Shown piece after piece: positions 5,509 through 13,335 of a DNA stretch of 13,550 bases. The translations under genes and the position numbers were made by a program. Below the pieces are notes generated by a model. That model did not search any database. It saw only the letters and a program-made list of their open reading frames with translations, and had not been told where the DNA came from. Where the stretch lies: assembly GCA_002428055.1 (NCBI GenBank), contig DIZY01000103.1, positions 1-13,550 on the forward strand. Direction: 5' to 3'. How positions within the stretch are numbered: the stretch's first letter is position 1; every line of letters starts with the position of its first letter. The stretch comes from Helicobacteraceae bacterium UBA6016. GTDB lineage: Bacteria; Campylobacterota; Campylobacteria; Campylobacterales; UBA6016.

Positions 5509-7200
5509 ATGGATCACTATATATCAAAACTAAAAGAGCTTGGCGAGGGGTGTCGGATACTCTATGTGGAGGATGAGGAGAGCATACGAAACGAGATGGG
5601 TATTTTTTTACAAAAGTTTTTTTCTGTAGTGGAATGCGCAGTTGACGGCGAGGATGGGCTGAGGCTTTATAGGGGCGGCGGCTTTGACATGGTAGTTACC
5701 GATATAGCTATGCCGTGCATGGACGGCATAGAGATGGCCAAAAAAATAAAAGAGCTTAACCGTGACCAGATAATAATTGTAGTGACGGCATACACGAACG
5801 ATGACTACTTCAGGCGGCTTGTAAGTATCGGCATAAGCTCTTTTATACTAAAACCGGCGCAAAACGAACAGATAATCCATACGCTTTACGATGCGGCTCT
5901 CAGGGTTGTTGAGAGCAAAGAGAACAGAAGATATAGAAATAGTCTGGAAAATATAGTGCAAGAGCGCACGGAGGAGCTAGTGCGGCTCTATACCACTGAT
6001 GAGTTAACAGGGCTTGCCAACTACCAAAAACTAAAAACCGACCTACAGGACAACAAAGAAAAAACATTATTGCTTTTGAATATCGATAATTTCGAGATGA
6101 TAAACAACGCTTTTGGGGTAGAGGTTGGAGACAGTGTATTGCAGGAGGCTGGCAAATTGTTAAAGCTTTTTTCGTCTGACGGGGAGGGGCTTTATCGCAT
6201 ACACGGTGATGAGTATGCGGCGTTGTTAAATTCCGGAGATATAGAGTTTGGACGCGATAAAGCGCTGGAGATAAGAGCTTTTTTCTCTCAGCACAAAATT
6301 TTTATAAACGATGCGCAGATTGAAATCAGTTTTACTATCGGCATTGCCGTCGGGCGCAATATCGATATGCTCAAAAACGCCAAAATAGCGATTCGTGAGA
6401 TTCGCGCTTTTGGTAAGGACCGCATTCAGTGCTACAACGAAAACTCCCGTTTTTTGATGGAGCAAAAAGAGACAAGACTCTGGATAGATCGCTCCAAAGA
6501 GGCTATTAAAAAAGATTTGTTTGTTCCGTACTTCCAGCCTATTTTCGATAACAGCGCAAACACAATCACAAAATACGAGTGCTTGGCAAGAATGCTTTTG
6601 GGCAACGAGGTCATATTCCCCGCAAAATTTATAGAGCCGGCAAAGCTTTCCGGCCTTCTTCCTGGGATTACAAGGGTGATGGTAGATAAAAGTTTTGAGT
6701 ATTTTTCAAGCAAAGAGGGAAAGTTTTCGGTAAATATCGGAAATTACGACATTAAAGAGGGGTATCTGTATCAGTTTTTGTTACAAAAACTGGATAAGTA
6801 CGGCATTGACCCGTCTCGTGTTACACTGGAAGTGCTTGAGACGATTAGCGTCCAAGACGCCAAAGAGTCTTTGGAACAGTTGCGAGAGCTAAAAAAGCTT
6901 GGATTTTCGCTTGCCATAGACGATTTCGGTACGGAGAGCTCTAATTTTAGCAGGCTTTTGGATATGGAGGTGGAGTACATCAAAATAGACGGCAGCTTCA
7001 TAAAATATTTAGATACCGACGAAAGCTCCCAAAAAATCACCGCCTCCATCGTGGCTTTCGCTAGAAGTATCGGGGCAAAGGTGATAGCGGAGTTTGTGCA
7101 TAACGAGGCTGTTTTTGAGGCGGTCAAAAGCTACGGTATTGAGTATTCTCAAGGGTATTTCATAGGTCAGCCCAACGCTACCGTAGAGATTAAAAAATGA
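5509..7200 (+). CDS. REC-GGDEF-EAL response regulator, probable c-di-GMP phosphodiesterase
   Basis: This 563-residue cytoplasmic protein has REC (1-125; LYVEDEE, Asp65 in VVTDIAMP), a helical linker (about 135-158), GGDEF (about 163-300) and EAL (about 315-563). The GGDEF entry motif DELTGLANYQKL is present, but the signature is HGDEY (232-236), with the first Gly replaced by His and Phe by Tyr, so cyclase activity is doubtful. The EAL domain reads ECLAR from Glu357 and keeps other expected residues: Asn in SVNIGN, Glu in LEVLET, the Asp pair in IDDFGTESS, Lys in YIKIDGSF, Glu in VIAEF and Gln in QGYFIGQP. It is therefore most likely a phosphodiesterase that lowers c-di-GMP, with GGDEF perhaps a GTP sensor. 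It overlaps the next gene by 4 bases (ATGA), which pairs it with that kinase. Confidence 0.92.
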   Translation: MDHYISKLKELGEGCRILYVEDEESIRNEMGIFLQKFFSVVECAVDGEDGLRLYRGGGFDMVVTDIAMPCMDGIEMAKKIKELNRDQIIIVVTAYTNDDYFRRLVSIGISSFILKPAQNEQIIHTLYDAALRVVESKENRRYRNSLENIVQERTEELVRLYTTDELTGLANYQKLKTDLQDNKEKTLLLLNIDNFEMINNAFGVEVGDSVLQEAGKLLKLFSSDGEGLYRIHGDEYAALLNSGDIEFGRDKALEIRAFFSQHKIFINDAQIEISFTIGIAVGRNIDMLKNAKIAIREIRAFGKDRIQCYNENSRFLMEQKETRLWIDRSKEAIKKDLFVPYFQPIFDNSANTITKYECLARMLLGNEVIFPAKFIEPAKLSGLLPGITRVMVDKSFEYFSSKEGKFSVNIGNYDIKEGYLYQFLLQKLDKYGIDPSRVTLEVLETISVQDAKESLEQLRELKKLGFSLAIDDFGTESSNFSRLLDMEVEYIKIDGSFIKYLDTDESSQKITASIVAFARSIGAKVIAEFVHNEAVFEAVKSYGIEYSQGYFIGQPNATVEIKK

Positions 7201-10064
7201 TAAAAAAATCACCGCCCTATCTTATGCTTTTTGTCGCTTGGGCGGTTGTAGTCTGGATATTTATTTTGGATTATCAGCGTGAAGACGGGACGCATAATCA
7301 AGCGCATCTAGATGACATATCATCCATATACCGCTTTGCTACAAAAAACTACGAACATACCGCAAAACTTTTTTTTAAAAACACTATAGATACGGAACAA
7401 AATAAAAAACTTCTAAAAAACGCTTTGCGTCAAAAACTTTATGATGGCATCAAATATGATTTTGCCAACCTTGGCAATGCGGGCTTCAGTAATGTTACTT
7501 TTACCGATGCGAAAGGGAATGTTATTTTACGGATGCACGACAAGGATAAATATGGAGATAACTTAGCAAAGTATAGAGCGCTACTTGCAAAAACACTTAA
7601 AAGCAAAGAGCCTAGCAGCGGCTTTGAAATCGGCAGATTGCATAGCGGAATTAGTTTTTGCTACCCTCTTATGCTGGACAAAGAGCTAATAGGGGCCATT
7701 GTGGAGACCGTTCCTTTGGAGAGCGTAGTTTTGACGCTAAATGAGAGATTTAGGGATAATTTTGACTTTATTGTTGCCAAAAGCCGTATCGACAAAAATG
7801 TGTCAATTGATATTCAAAAAGAGTATGCGCAAAGTTTGTTATCTTCAAAGTTTGTTAGAAATTCAAAATTACAACATGACGAAATTGCGATTTGTGCAGA
7901 TAAGCTTGTACGAGATAATGAGTTGCTTGACATGGAGAGCTTTAAGCCGCAGGTGGCGCATGTAAAATGTAAGGATAGCGGCATAGGCGTTGCTTTGTTG
8001 CCGATAAAAAACAGCGACGACGAGGCGGTGGCTTATTTTGTCCAGTATTCATCTGGCGCCCATATGGAGGAGGTGCGCCAAAGGCTATTTGTGAAGTTAG
8101 CTATTGTGAGCATTTTGTTCGTAGCTATTTTGGTCATTTTACTTAGACAAAAAAAGCTTTTTGCGAGAATAGAGGAGAGTGAACGATACTATAAAACACT
8201 TTTTGAAGATGCGACAATAGGTGTTTGTCATGTTTCTACGGAAGGCATGTTTTTGAGGGTTAATAGAAAGTTATGCGATATTCTGGGATATACGGAAGAA
8301 GAGCTTTTGCGCACAGATGTTTGGAGTGTCACATATCACGAAGATATTTCGGCAAGTATTGAGAATATGAATGCGTTGGTATCCAAAAAAATAAAGAGCT
8401 ATACGCTGGGGCAGAGGTATGTCAAAAAAAGCGGTGAACCGATATGGGTAAGGGTGGGGGTTGGTTATCTCTCGTATAATAATGAGAACCCGAAGTATCT
8501 CATATCTACCGTAGAGAGTATAGATGAAGAGATGACGGCAAAACAGTTTATCGACATACAACGCAAGCAGATGAATGCGATATTGGAAGCAATACCGAGT
8601 ATGGTGTTTATTAAAAACAAAGAGCATCGAATGATTTATGCTAATGCTGCGGCTTGCGCATTTTTGGGATTCGATAGTATAGAGCGGTTAAAAGGCAAAA
8701 GCACATTCGACCTAGTTTCTCAAGGCGAGGCCGAGAAGCTTTTTGAAGATGAAGAGCGGGTTTTTAGAAACGGCGAGACTCTTGCGAATTTTAAAGAGAA
8801 GATAACGGGTGCGGATGGGATAAGCAGGGTTATCCTCTCTCATAGGCAGCCCTTTATGCTTGAAAACGGCGAAGCAGGGCTTCTTGGTATCTCCACGGAT
8901 ATTACTAGTATATATGAAGCCAGACGCACCTCCGAGCTTCTTAGAAAGTTTTTTGACAATACAAAAGAGGCGATGGTAATCGCCGATGAGACTGGCAAGA
9001 TACAAAGGGTAAACACTGCATTTACGCTGATTACGGGGTATGCGCCGCAAGAGGCGGTCGGCCAAAACTTAAGAACGGTCAAAGCAGAGCCGCAGGACAA
9101 AGAGTCTTACGAGATGATATGGAGCGAGCTAACTCAAAACGGTAGATGGGTGGGGGAGATATACGATAGACGCAAAAACGGCGAGCTATATCCGGAGTGG
9201 CTCTCTATCAACGCCATCAAAGACGATAGCGGCAAAATAACAAACTATATCTCTACTTTTATAGACCTAACAAAAATAAAAGAGGACGAGGCGACGATAA
9301 AACGCCAAGCCGAGCTGCTCGTGTCACAATCTAGATATGCCGCTATGGGAGAGATGATAGGGATGATAGCGCACCAGTGGAGGCAGCCTATTACCGCTAT
9401 CGGCATGGCCGCAAATAATATGATGCTGGATGTAGAGCTGGGAGATATAAATGCTCAGATGTTCCGCAAGCATCTGGAGTCTATCGATGCTCAGGTACAG
9501 TTTTTGTCTCACACTATTGATGATTTCCGTAATTTCTTCAAACCGCAGACGGAATCGACTGTCGTAAAGATAGGCACAGTCATCAAAAACGCTCTTAAAA
9601 TAATAGGCAAATCGTTGGAAAACAATAATATAGCCGTAACGATGAACACGGGCTGCGACAAGGTTTGCAATAGCGAAAATTGCGATATTAGCGTGGAGGC
9701 GCACGAGGGAGAGTTGGTGCAGGCATTTCTCGTATTTCTTGGCAATGCCAAAGATATATTACTTGATAGCGTAATCAAAAACCCGACGATAACGGTAGGT
9801 TGTACACCATATCTGCAAGACGGATTTGTAGAGATAAGTGTCTGCGATAACGGTGGAGGTGTGCCGAATGAGCTAATGACAAAGATATTTGAGCCGTACT
9901 TTACGACCAAATCCGCCAAAAACGGCACCGGACTCGGGCTATATATCGCAAAAACAATTGTCGAGAAGCATCAGGGCGGTAGTATCGGGGTGAGAAATGA
10001 TGAGGGTGGGGCGTGTTTTTGGATAAGACTGCCGATTAAGCCGCAGCAAAGAGAGGGCGCATAA
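7197..10064 (+). CDS. Membrane sensor histidine kinase with dCache-like and three PAS domains
   Basis: This 955-residue inner-membrane kinase has a membrane helix at about 8-27 and a periplasmic sensor resembling dCache_3 (NVTFTDAKGNVILRMHDKDK, then GFEIGRLHSGISFCYPL) between about 30 and 290. A second helix lies at about 296-316. Three PAS domains follow, starting near 332, 458 and 580. The H-box GEMIGMIAHQWRQPITAIG puts the phosphorylated His at 726. The ATPase domain at about 800-950 has an N-box GNAKD, a VCDNGGGVP box, FEPYFTTK and the G-box GTGLGLYIAK, so it looks catalytically complete. There is no attached receiver. The likely partner is the overlapping REC-GGDEF-EAL protein; the two leftward REC proteins could also receive phosphate. 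The periplasmic ligand is unknown. It converges with the ligase gene, leaving a 93-base gap. Confidence 0.93.
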   Translation: MIKKSPPYLMLFVAWAVVVWIFILDYQREDGTHNQAHLDDISSIYRFATKNYEHTAKLFFKNTIDTEQNKKLLKNALRQKLYDGIKYDFANLGNAGFSNVTFTDAKGNVILRMHDKDKYGDNLAKYRALLAKTLKSKEPSSGFEIGRLHSGISFCYPLMLDKELIGAIVETVPLESVVLTLNERFRDNFDFIVAKSRIDKNVSIDIQKEYAQSLLSSKFVRNSKLQHDEIAICADKLVRDNELLDMESFKPQVAHVKCKDSGIGVALLPIKNSDDEAVAYFVQYSSGAHMEEVRQRLFVKLAIVSILFVAILVILLRQKKLFARIEESERYYKTLFEDATIGVCHVSTEGMFLRVNRKLCDILGYTEEELLRTDVWSVTYHEDISASIENMNALVSKKIKSYTLGQRYVKKSGEPIWVRVGVGYLSYNNENPKYLISTVESIDEEMTAKQFIDIQRKQMNAILEAIPSMVFIKNKEHRMIYANAAACAFLGFDSIERLKGKSTFDLVSQGEAEKLFEDEERVFRNGETLANFKEKITGADGISRVILSHRQPFMLENGEAGLLGISTDITSIYEARRTSELLRKFFDNTKEAMVIADETGKIQRVNTAFTLITGYAPQEAVGQNLRTVKAEPQDKESYEMIWSELTQNGRWVGEIYDRRKNGELYPEWLSINAIKDDSGKITNYISTFIDLTKIKEDEATIKRQAELLVSQSRYAAMGEMIGMIAHQWRQPITAIGMAANNMMLDVELGDINAQMFRKHLESIDAQVQFLSHTIDDFRNFFKPQTESTVVKIGTVIKNALKIIGKSLENNNIAVTMNTGCDKVCNSENCDISVEAHEGELVQAFLVFLGNAKDILLDSVIKNPTITVGCTPYLQDGFVEISVCDNGGGVPNELMTKIFEPYFTTKSAKNGTGLGLYIAKTIVEKHQGGSIGVRNDEGGACFWIRLPIKPQQREGA

Positions 10065-10111
10065 GAGCGCTACTTTGCTTCTTTCGATGCTTGGCTCTAT
10101 ATTTGGCGGCT

Positions 10112-10145
10112 CTCTGCTAGTGAGCTTGAGGCAGAGTACTCTTTT
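10112..10145. terminator. Weak terminator candidate between convergent genes
   Basis: In the gap between the kinase and ligase genes, CTCTGC (10112-10117) pairs with GCAGAG (10131-10136) around a 13-base loop, followed on the + strand by a short TTTT (10142-10145). An overlapping palindrome, AGAGTACTCT (10133-10142), is an alternative pairing. Stem and T-run are both short, so termination is uncertain. GGCTCT occurs twice nearby (about 10093 and 10109). No gene is seen in the gap. Confidence 0.3.
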
Positions 10146-10160
10146 AATCAGAGGGTTCTA
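10144..10160 (-). repeat. Second copy of the gene-end motif GAACCCTCTGA
   Basis: Read on the - strand, GAACCCTCTGATTAAA begins at the G of the ligase stop codon TAG. The same 11-base core with a similar AT tail lies just after the SulP stop codon (3502-3517), in the same orientation relative to its gene. A looser relative (AAACTCTCTGATTAAT) spans the end of the leftward REC gene. The 11-base identity was read directly; meaning is unknown. Confidence 0.5.
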
Positions 10161-11339
10161 TTTGATAATATGCCCTACAAACTTACTCATATTGTCAAGT
10201 ATCTTGCCACCTTTTCTAAAGCCAAGCCCCGCCCCCTCGTATGCAAAGAATACGCCGGCTTGGTAGTGGGCTTGGCTCGCGTCTTTCGGTAGTTCTACAA
10301 ACTCTTGAAACACGCTTTTTGAGTTGCCGTATATCCCACCGTTTTCGGCTATTACACTACCGTCTACACCGACAATCTTGACATTTTCACCCTCTCTTGA
10401 GAAGCATTTTTTCTCAACGAACGCTTTGCCCGCAAGTGGCTCAAATGAGGCGTCAAGCAGGTACGGACTGTTTGGGAAAAGTTTTTTGAGAATCGGGAGC
10501 ATCCCTTTTGAGTGAAACATTGCCGCATATGGCGGGTTGAGGAAAATACTTGTCTGATTCTTTATCATGGCGACAAGTTGCTCCAAGAGGCCGCTCTCGT
10601 TGATGGCTATATCTTCCCACGGGTAGAGCTTGAACCAAAACTCATACTTTTCCCCCTCCTCGTCAAACACGCCGTGATTTGCGTCAAATCCGACTTCGTC
10701 CATATAGGTAAATCCGGTCGTCCAGCCGGCCTCGTGCGCCGTTTGTTGGAGGAATTTGACCGTATTCTCCTCCTCTTTATTTCCACGCACCGCCGAAAAG
10801 AGTATGCGCCAGCCGCTATAGACTTTTTCAAACTCCTCAGGGTCTCCTTCAAGCGTGACGACTCTTTTAAAGTTTGATTTGAGCGCCTCGAAGAGATTGT
10901 TAAACTGCGACGCTTCGTTAAAACCGTTGTGTCGAGCAAGAGCCCACTGAACCACTGCCGTCTCAAACACCGCCGTCGGCGTATCGGCGTTAAATTCAAG
11001 TAGTTTTATCGGTTGCCCGTTTACCCCGCCGGCAAAGTCAAATCTGCCGTAAAGATGCCAATGCACATCCGACTCCCATGAGAGCTTGATAGGCTCTACG
11101 AGATTAAAAGGTATGCCTATCTCATGAAAAAGATTGTTGTCTATCACATATTGCCCGGCTTCCACGAACATATCGTATATCGCATTTGCAGCTTCATAGT
11201 AGCTCTCCGCCTCCGCCTCCGTAATCTCTACCATACTATCTGCTATATAGTCGCTGTTGTCGATGTCCGTATGCCAGTACATCCCCATCTCCTCCAAAGC
11301 CTCTTTAGGCAGTGGCGTTACGCTTCTTAAATTTATCAT
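10158..11339 (-). CDS. Glutathionylspermidine synthase-like ATP-grasp ligase (YgiC/YjfC type)
   Basis: This 393-residue protein belongs to the GSP_synth family of ATP-grasp ligases, which join a carboxylate to an amine at the cost of ATP. Recognisable family motifs in order are LYGRFDFA, KLLEFNADTPTAVFETAVVQW, FWFKLYPWEDI, FLNPPYAAMFHSKGMLPIL, FPNSPYLLDAS, the nucleotide-loop region KKCFSREGENV, and GGIYGNSKSVFQEFVELP. It lacks the amidase half of E. coli Gss, so it resembles YgiC/YjfC; its true substrates are unknown and glutathionylspermidine should not be assumed. I start it at 11339, where GGAGG lies 5 bases upstream, giving MINLRSVTPLP; the longer ORF from 11387 only adds 16 residues read through the end of the upstream gene. 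One base separates it from the lipoprotein gene, so they are probably co-translated. Confidence 0.92.
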   Translation of the reverse strand: MINLRSVTPLPKEALEEMGMYWHTDIDNSDYIADSMVEITEAEAESYYEAANAIYDMFVEAGQYVIDNNLFHEIGIPFNLVEPIKLSWESDVHWHLYGRFDFAGGVNGQPIKLLEFNADTPTAVFETAVVQWALARHNGFNEASQFNNLFEALKSNFKRVVTLEGDPEEFEKVYSGWRILFSAVRGNKEEENTVKFLQQTAHEAGWTTGFTYMDEVGFDANHGVFDEEGEKYEFWFKLYPWEDIAINESGLLEQLVAMIKNQTSIFLNPPYAAMFHSKGMLPILKKLFPNSPYLLDASFEPLAGKAFVEKKCFSREGENVKIVGVDGSVIAENGGIYGNSKSVFQEFVELPKDASQAHYQAGVFFAYEGAGLGFRKGGKILDNMSKFVGHIIK

Positions 11340-11340
11340 A

Positions 11341-11982
11341 TTAACCTCCGTAACTATGTGAGCCGCTTGAGCTACTTGGACTTCCACTAGGTGTTGCCGG
11401 AGCTTGCGTTGGAGTCTGTTTGAAATATCCGCTTTGAGGTTTTGCCCCCGTGCTTGCTGCCGTTGATGGGCTTTTTACGGCTGGTTGGCTTGCCGCCGTC
11501 GGCGCATTCATTCTCTGATTTGATTGAAAGTTTGGGTTATTAAACAGCTTATTGGCTATATAGCCGCCGATTAGTGCGCCAGCAGCCGAGGCTAGGATGG
11601 TCTCCCCGAGGCTCATACCTCCGCCGTGCATCTGCGCCGACCCTTCTTTTGTGAGGTTGGAAGTGTTATTTTCTACTTTTTTTGCCTCCACTTCGGCTAG
11701 TTTTTTGAGTTCATCCTCGCTTAGTAGCCTCTCCGTGCCATTCATCTCTTTTAGTATCGCACGGCTTGGACCGTTTGCCGGATACTGCTCTACGACTTTG
11801 TATTTCTCTTTTTCAATCTCTTGGATTACTAGAAACTGTCCTTGCGCTTTTGATGCTTCGGCTACCGATGAGCCTGCCTCTTCTTTTGGTTTTTGCTCAC
11901 ACCCGCTTAATGCTAGCGCTGCAAGAACGGCCATAGAGCCAAACGCTGAGACCTGTGAAATTTTTTTGATGTAGTGTTTCAT
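11341..11982 (-). CDS. UPF0323-family lipoprotein
   Basis: This 213-residue protein starts with a lipoprotein signal: basic KHYIKK, a hydrophobic stretch, then lipobox LSGC with the lipidated Cys at 28. It is expected to be exported and anchored in a membrane. The mature part has an alpha/beta segment (FLVIQEIEKEKYKVVEQYPANGPSR...), an ERLLSEDELKKLAE helix, a glycine-rich GETILASAAGALIGGYIANKLF segment about 138-160 that may insert in or lie on a membrane, and a long low-complexity Pro/Ser/Ala/Gly tail ending SYGG. This is the UPF0323 family typical of Campylobacterota (Cj0371, HP0232). Start 11982 is chosen for its GGGAG ribosome site and correct signal peptide; 12033 would bury it behind 17 residues. 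It precedes the ligase gene directly. Function is not established; a motility link was suggested for relatives. Confidence 0.9.
   Translation of the reverse strand: MKHYIKKISQVSAFGSMAVLAALALSGCEQKPKEEAGSSVAEASKAQGQFLVIQEIEKEKYKVVEQYPANGPSRAILKEMNGTERLLSEDELKKLAEVEAKKVENNTSNLTKEGSAQMHGGGMSLGETILASAAGALIGGYIANKLFNNPNFQSNQRMNAPTAASQPAVKSPSTAASTGAKPQSGYFKQTPTQAPATPSGSPSSSSGSHSYGG
11345..11349 (-). promoter_or_regulatory. Strong ribosome binding site fixing the ligase start
   Basis: GGAGG on the - strand, 5 bases before ATG at 11339, lies inside the last codons of the lipoprotein gene. It supports 11339 over the in-frame ATG at 11387 and suggests translational coupling. Confidence 0.7.
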
Positions 11983-11987
11983 TTTCT

Positions 11988-11992
11988 CTCCC
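11988..11992 (-). promoter_or_regulatory. Ribosome binding site fixing the lipoprotein start
   Basis: GGGAG on the - strand lies 5 bases before ATG at 11982. It places the signal peptide at the N-terminus, as the lipobox at residues 25-28 requires. Confidence 0.6.
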
Positions 11993-12010
11993 GAAAAGGT
12001 TTTTATTATT

Positions 12011-12904
12011 TTAGAACACGCTCTTATATACAAAGATTAAACCGACAAATAGTATCGAACTAACCAAAATATTTGCCGTCACCGTGTAGGGCTTGCATCC
12101 GTACAGCGAGGCGAGATTGACATTATTGACGGCAAGAGGCATACAGAGTTGCAAAAATAGAAGAGTTTTAATAAACGGGTCAATACTGAGCAGACTAAGA
12201 ACCGCAAAAGCTAGAAGCGGAACGGCCGCAAACTTATACGCCATAGCCCATGCGACAAGCTTGAAATCGGGCTTGAACCGCCCTAGTCCGCCAAGAAATA
12301 CGCCAAAGATAATGAGCTGAAGGGTCATAGAGGTGTACGCTCCCATCTCAACCGTTTGCGTCAAAGAGGATGGTAGTTCAAATCCGGCGTAGTTGAGCAT
12401 CAGGGCAACTGTCGCCGACCAGATTACGGGCATTGCTAGAATGTTTTTGAGAGCTTCTTTTGGTGTGTAGGAGCCTAGGGAATAGAGGAATACGCCGATA
12501 ATGTAAAGTACGAAGATATTTGCTAGGTTGATAAGCACTGCGTACAGTACAGCCGATTTGCCAAACATTGCCAAAAGTATCGGGATGCCGAGGTTGCCGG
12601 TGTTGCCTATCACGCCGCCCGCGGTTACGATAACAGCATCTTTTTTGTCGGCAAATATACGACTGAACAGAAAAAACCCAAATAGTGCGGCAAAGAGAGA
12701 GATACCAAAATAGATAAGCGGAGCGCTAAGTGCCGCAAAGTCTATTTTGGCGCCCAAAATTCCCCAAAAAGAGAGAATCGGTTGTAAAAAATAGACAGAG
12801 AGAAGCACAAGGGTGCGCTCATGTATGTCGCTAAACAGTCGTTTTGCCGCAAACCCTAGAGAGACAAAAAAATATACGCCGACAATGGCCAAAAGAAGAG
12901 TCAT
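12011..12904 (-). CDS. AEC-family permease (auxin efflux carrier type)
   Basis: This 297-residue, strongly hydrophobic inner-membrane protein has about ten membrane segments through its whole length. Family signatures are the early LLSVYFLQPILSFWG, the central GGVIGNTGNLGIPILLAMFG, where Asn/Gly/Pro break a helix, and the mirrored C-terminal QLCMPLAVNNVNLASLYG. The length is normal for bacterial members (about 300-320). The bacterial family includes malonate, malate and other organic-acid carriers; substrate cannot be told here. Its ATG overlaps the stop of the YrdC-like gene (ATGA), and the lipoprotein gene starts 28 bases after its own stop, so it sits mid-operon. No partner metabolic gene for a particular organic acid is nearby. 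Confidence 0.9.
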   Translation of the reverse strand: MTLLLAIVGVYFFVSLGFAAKRLFSDIHERTLVLLSVYFLQPILSFWGILGAKIDFAALSAPLIYFGISLFAALFGFFLFSRIFADKKDAVIVTAGGVIGNTGNLGIPILLAMFGKSAVLYAVLINLANIFVLYIIGVFLYSLGSYTPKEALKNILAMPVIWSATVALMLNYAGFELPSSLTQTVEMGAYTSMTLQLIIFGVFLGGLGRFKPDFKLVAWAMAYKFAAVPLLAFAVLSLLSIDPFIKTLLFLQLCMPLAVNNVNLASLYGCKPYTVTANILVSSILFVGLIFVYKSVF

Positions 12905-13335
12905 CTAAGTTTTTTCATTTTTTTACCGAGCGTTACTATCTTTGAAGGGGCGCTCTCTTTGAAGCTATCCCCGACAATCTCGCTTGCTACGCTTTTTGAA
13001 AACTCAATGTCAAACTTTTCGCCGGCTTTGTTTGCGCTTGTGGAGTACATCCAGCCAAACGGCTTTAAAAACTCATAATAATGACCGTCATGAATTACTC
13101 TTACGGCAAGCTTTTTGTGTGGATAAACAAAAGTAGTTTTTTTTGCCCTGCGGATAAGTTTGCGTTGTTTTTTTGGAGCCCTTGTTAGCCTCTTTAGTTC
13201 TTTGCATCCAGCCACGGTTACTATGAAAGGTTTGCTTGATTCTCGTTGCTTGATAACAGCTAGAGCCTCTTTGTTTTGAGAGGCTAGACCGACGGTGGTG
13301 TCGGTCTGTATTAAATAAACCTTCGAGGGGTCCAT
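12901..13335 (-). CDS. Compact Sua5/YciO/YrdC-family protein
   Basis: This 144-residue cytoplasmic protein shows the YrdC fold signatures in order: YLIQTDTTVGLAS (family PTDTVYGL), IKQRESSKPFIVTV (family KxRxxxxP), LAVRV and YSTSANKAGE (family TSANxSG). TsaC/YrdC and Sua5 make threonylcarbamoyl-AMP for the t6A modification of tRNA. This copy is about 40 residues shorter than typical TsaC: it starts almost at the first motif, Pro is replaced by Gln in it, and the usual FWPGPLT segment is not recognisable. Short versions occur in Campylobacterota, so this may be a normal compact clade, but whether it makes t6A is uncertain. Its ATG overlaps the carB stop by one base (TAATG). No other tsaC candidate can be assessed within this window. 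Confidence 0.82.
   Translation of the reverse strand: MDPSKVYLIQTDTTVGLASQNKEALAVIKQRESSKPFIVTVAGCKELKRLTRAPKKQRKLIRRAKKTTFVYPHKKLAVRVIHDGHYYEFLKPFGWMYSTSANKAGEKFDIEFSKSVASEIVGDSFKESAPSKIVTLGKKMKKLR

Noticed and set aside
10075..10266. Small + strand open frame between kinase and ligase genes
   Set aside because: It runs into the ligase gene on the opposite strand, has no ribosome site of note and no recognisable features.
11340..11387. Longer N-terminus for the ligase starting at 11387
   Set aside because: The extra 16 residues do not resemble the family N-terminus and lie inside the lipoprotein gene, while 11339 has a strong GGAGG site.
11983..12033. Longer N-terminus for the lipoprotein starting at 12033
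   Set aside because: It would put 17 residues before a standard lipoprotein signal and overlap the AEC gene; 11982 has a good ribosome site.
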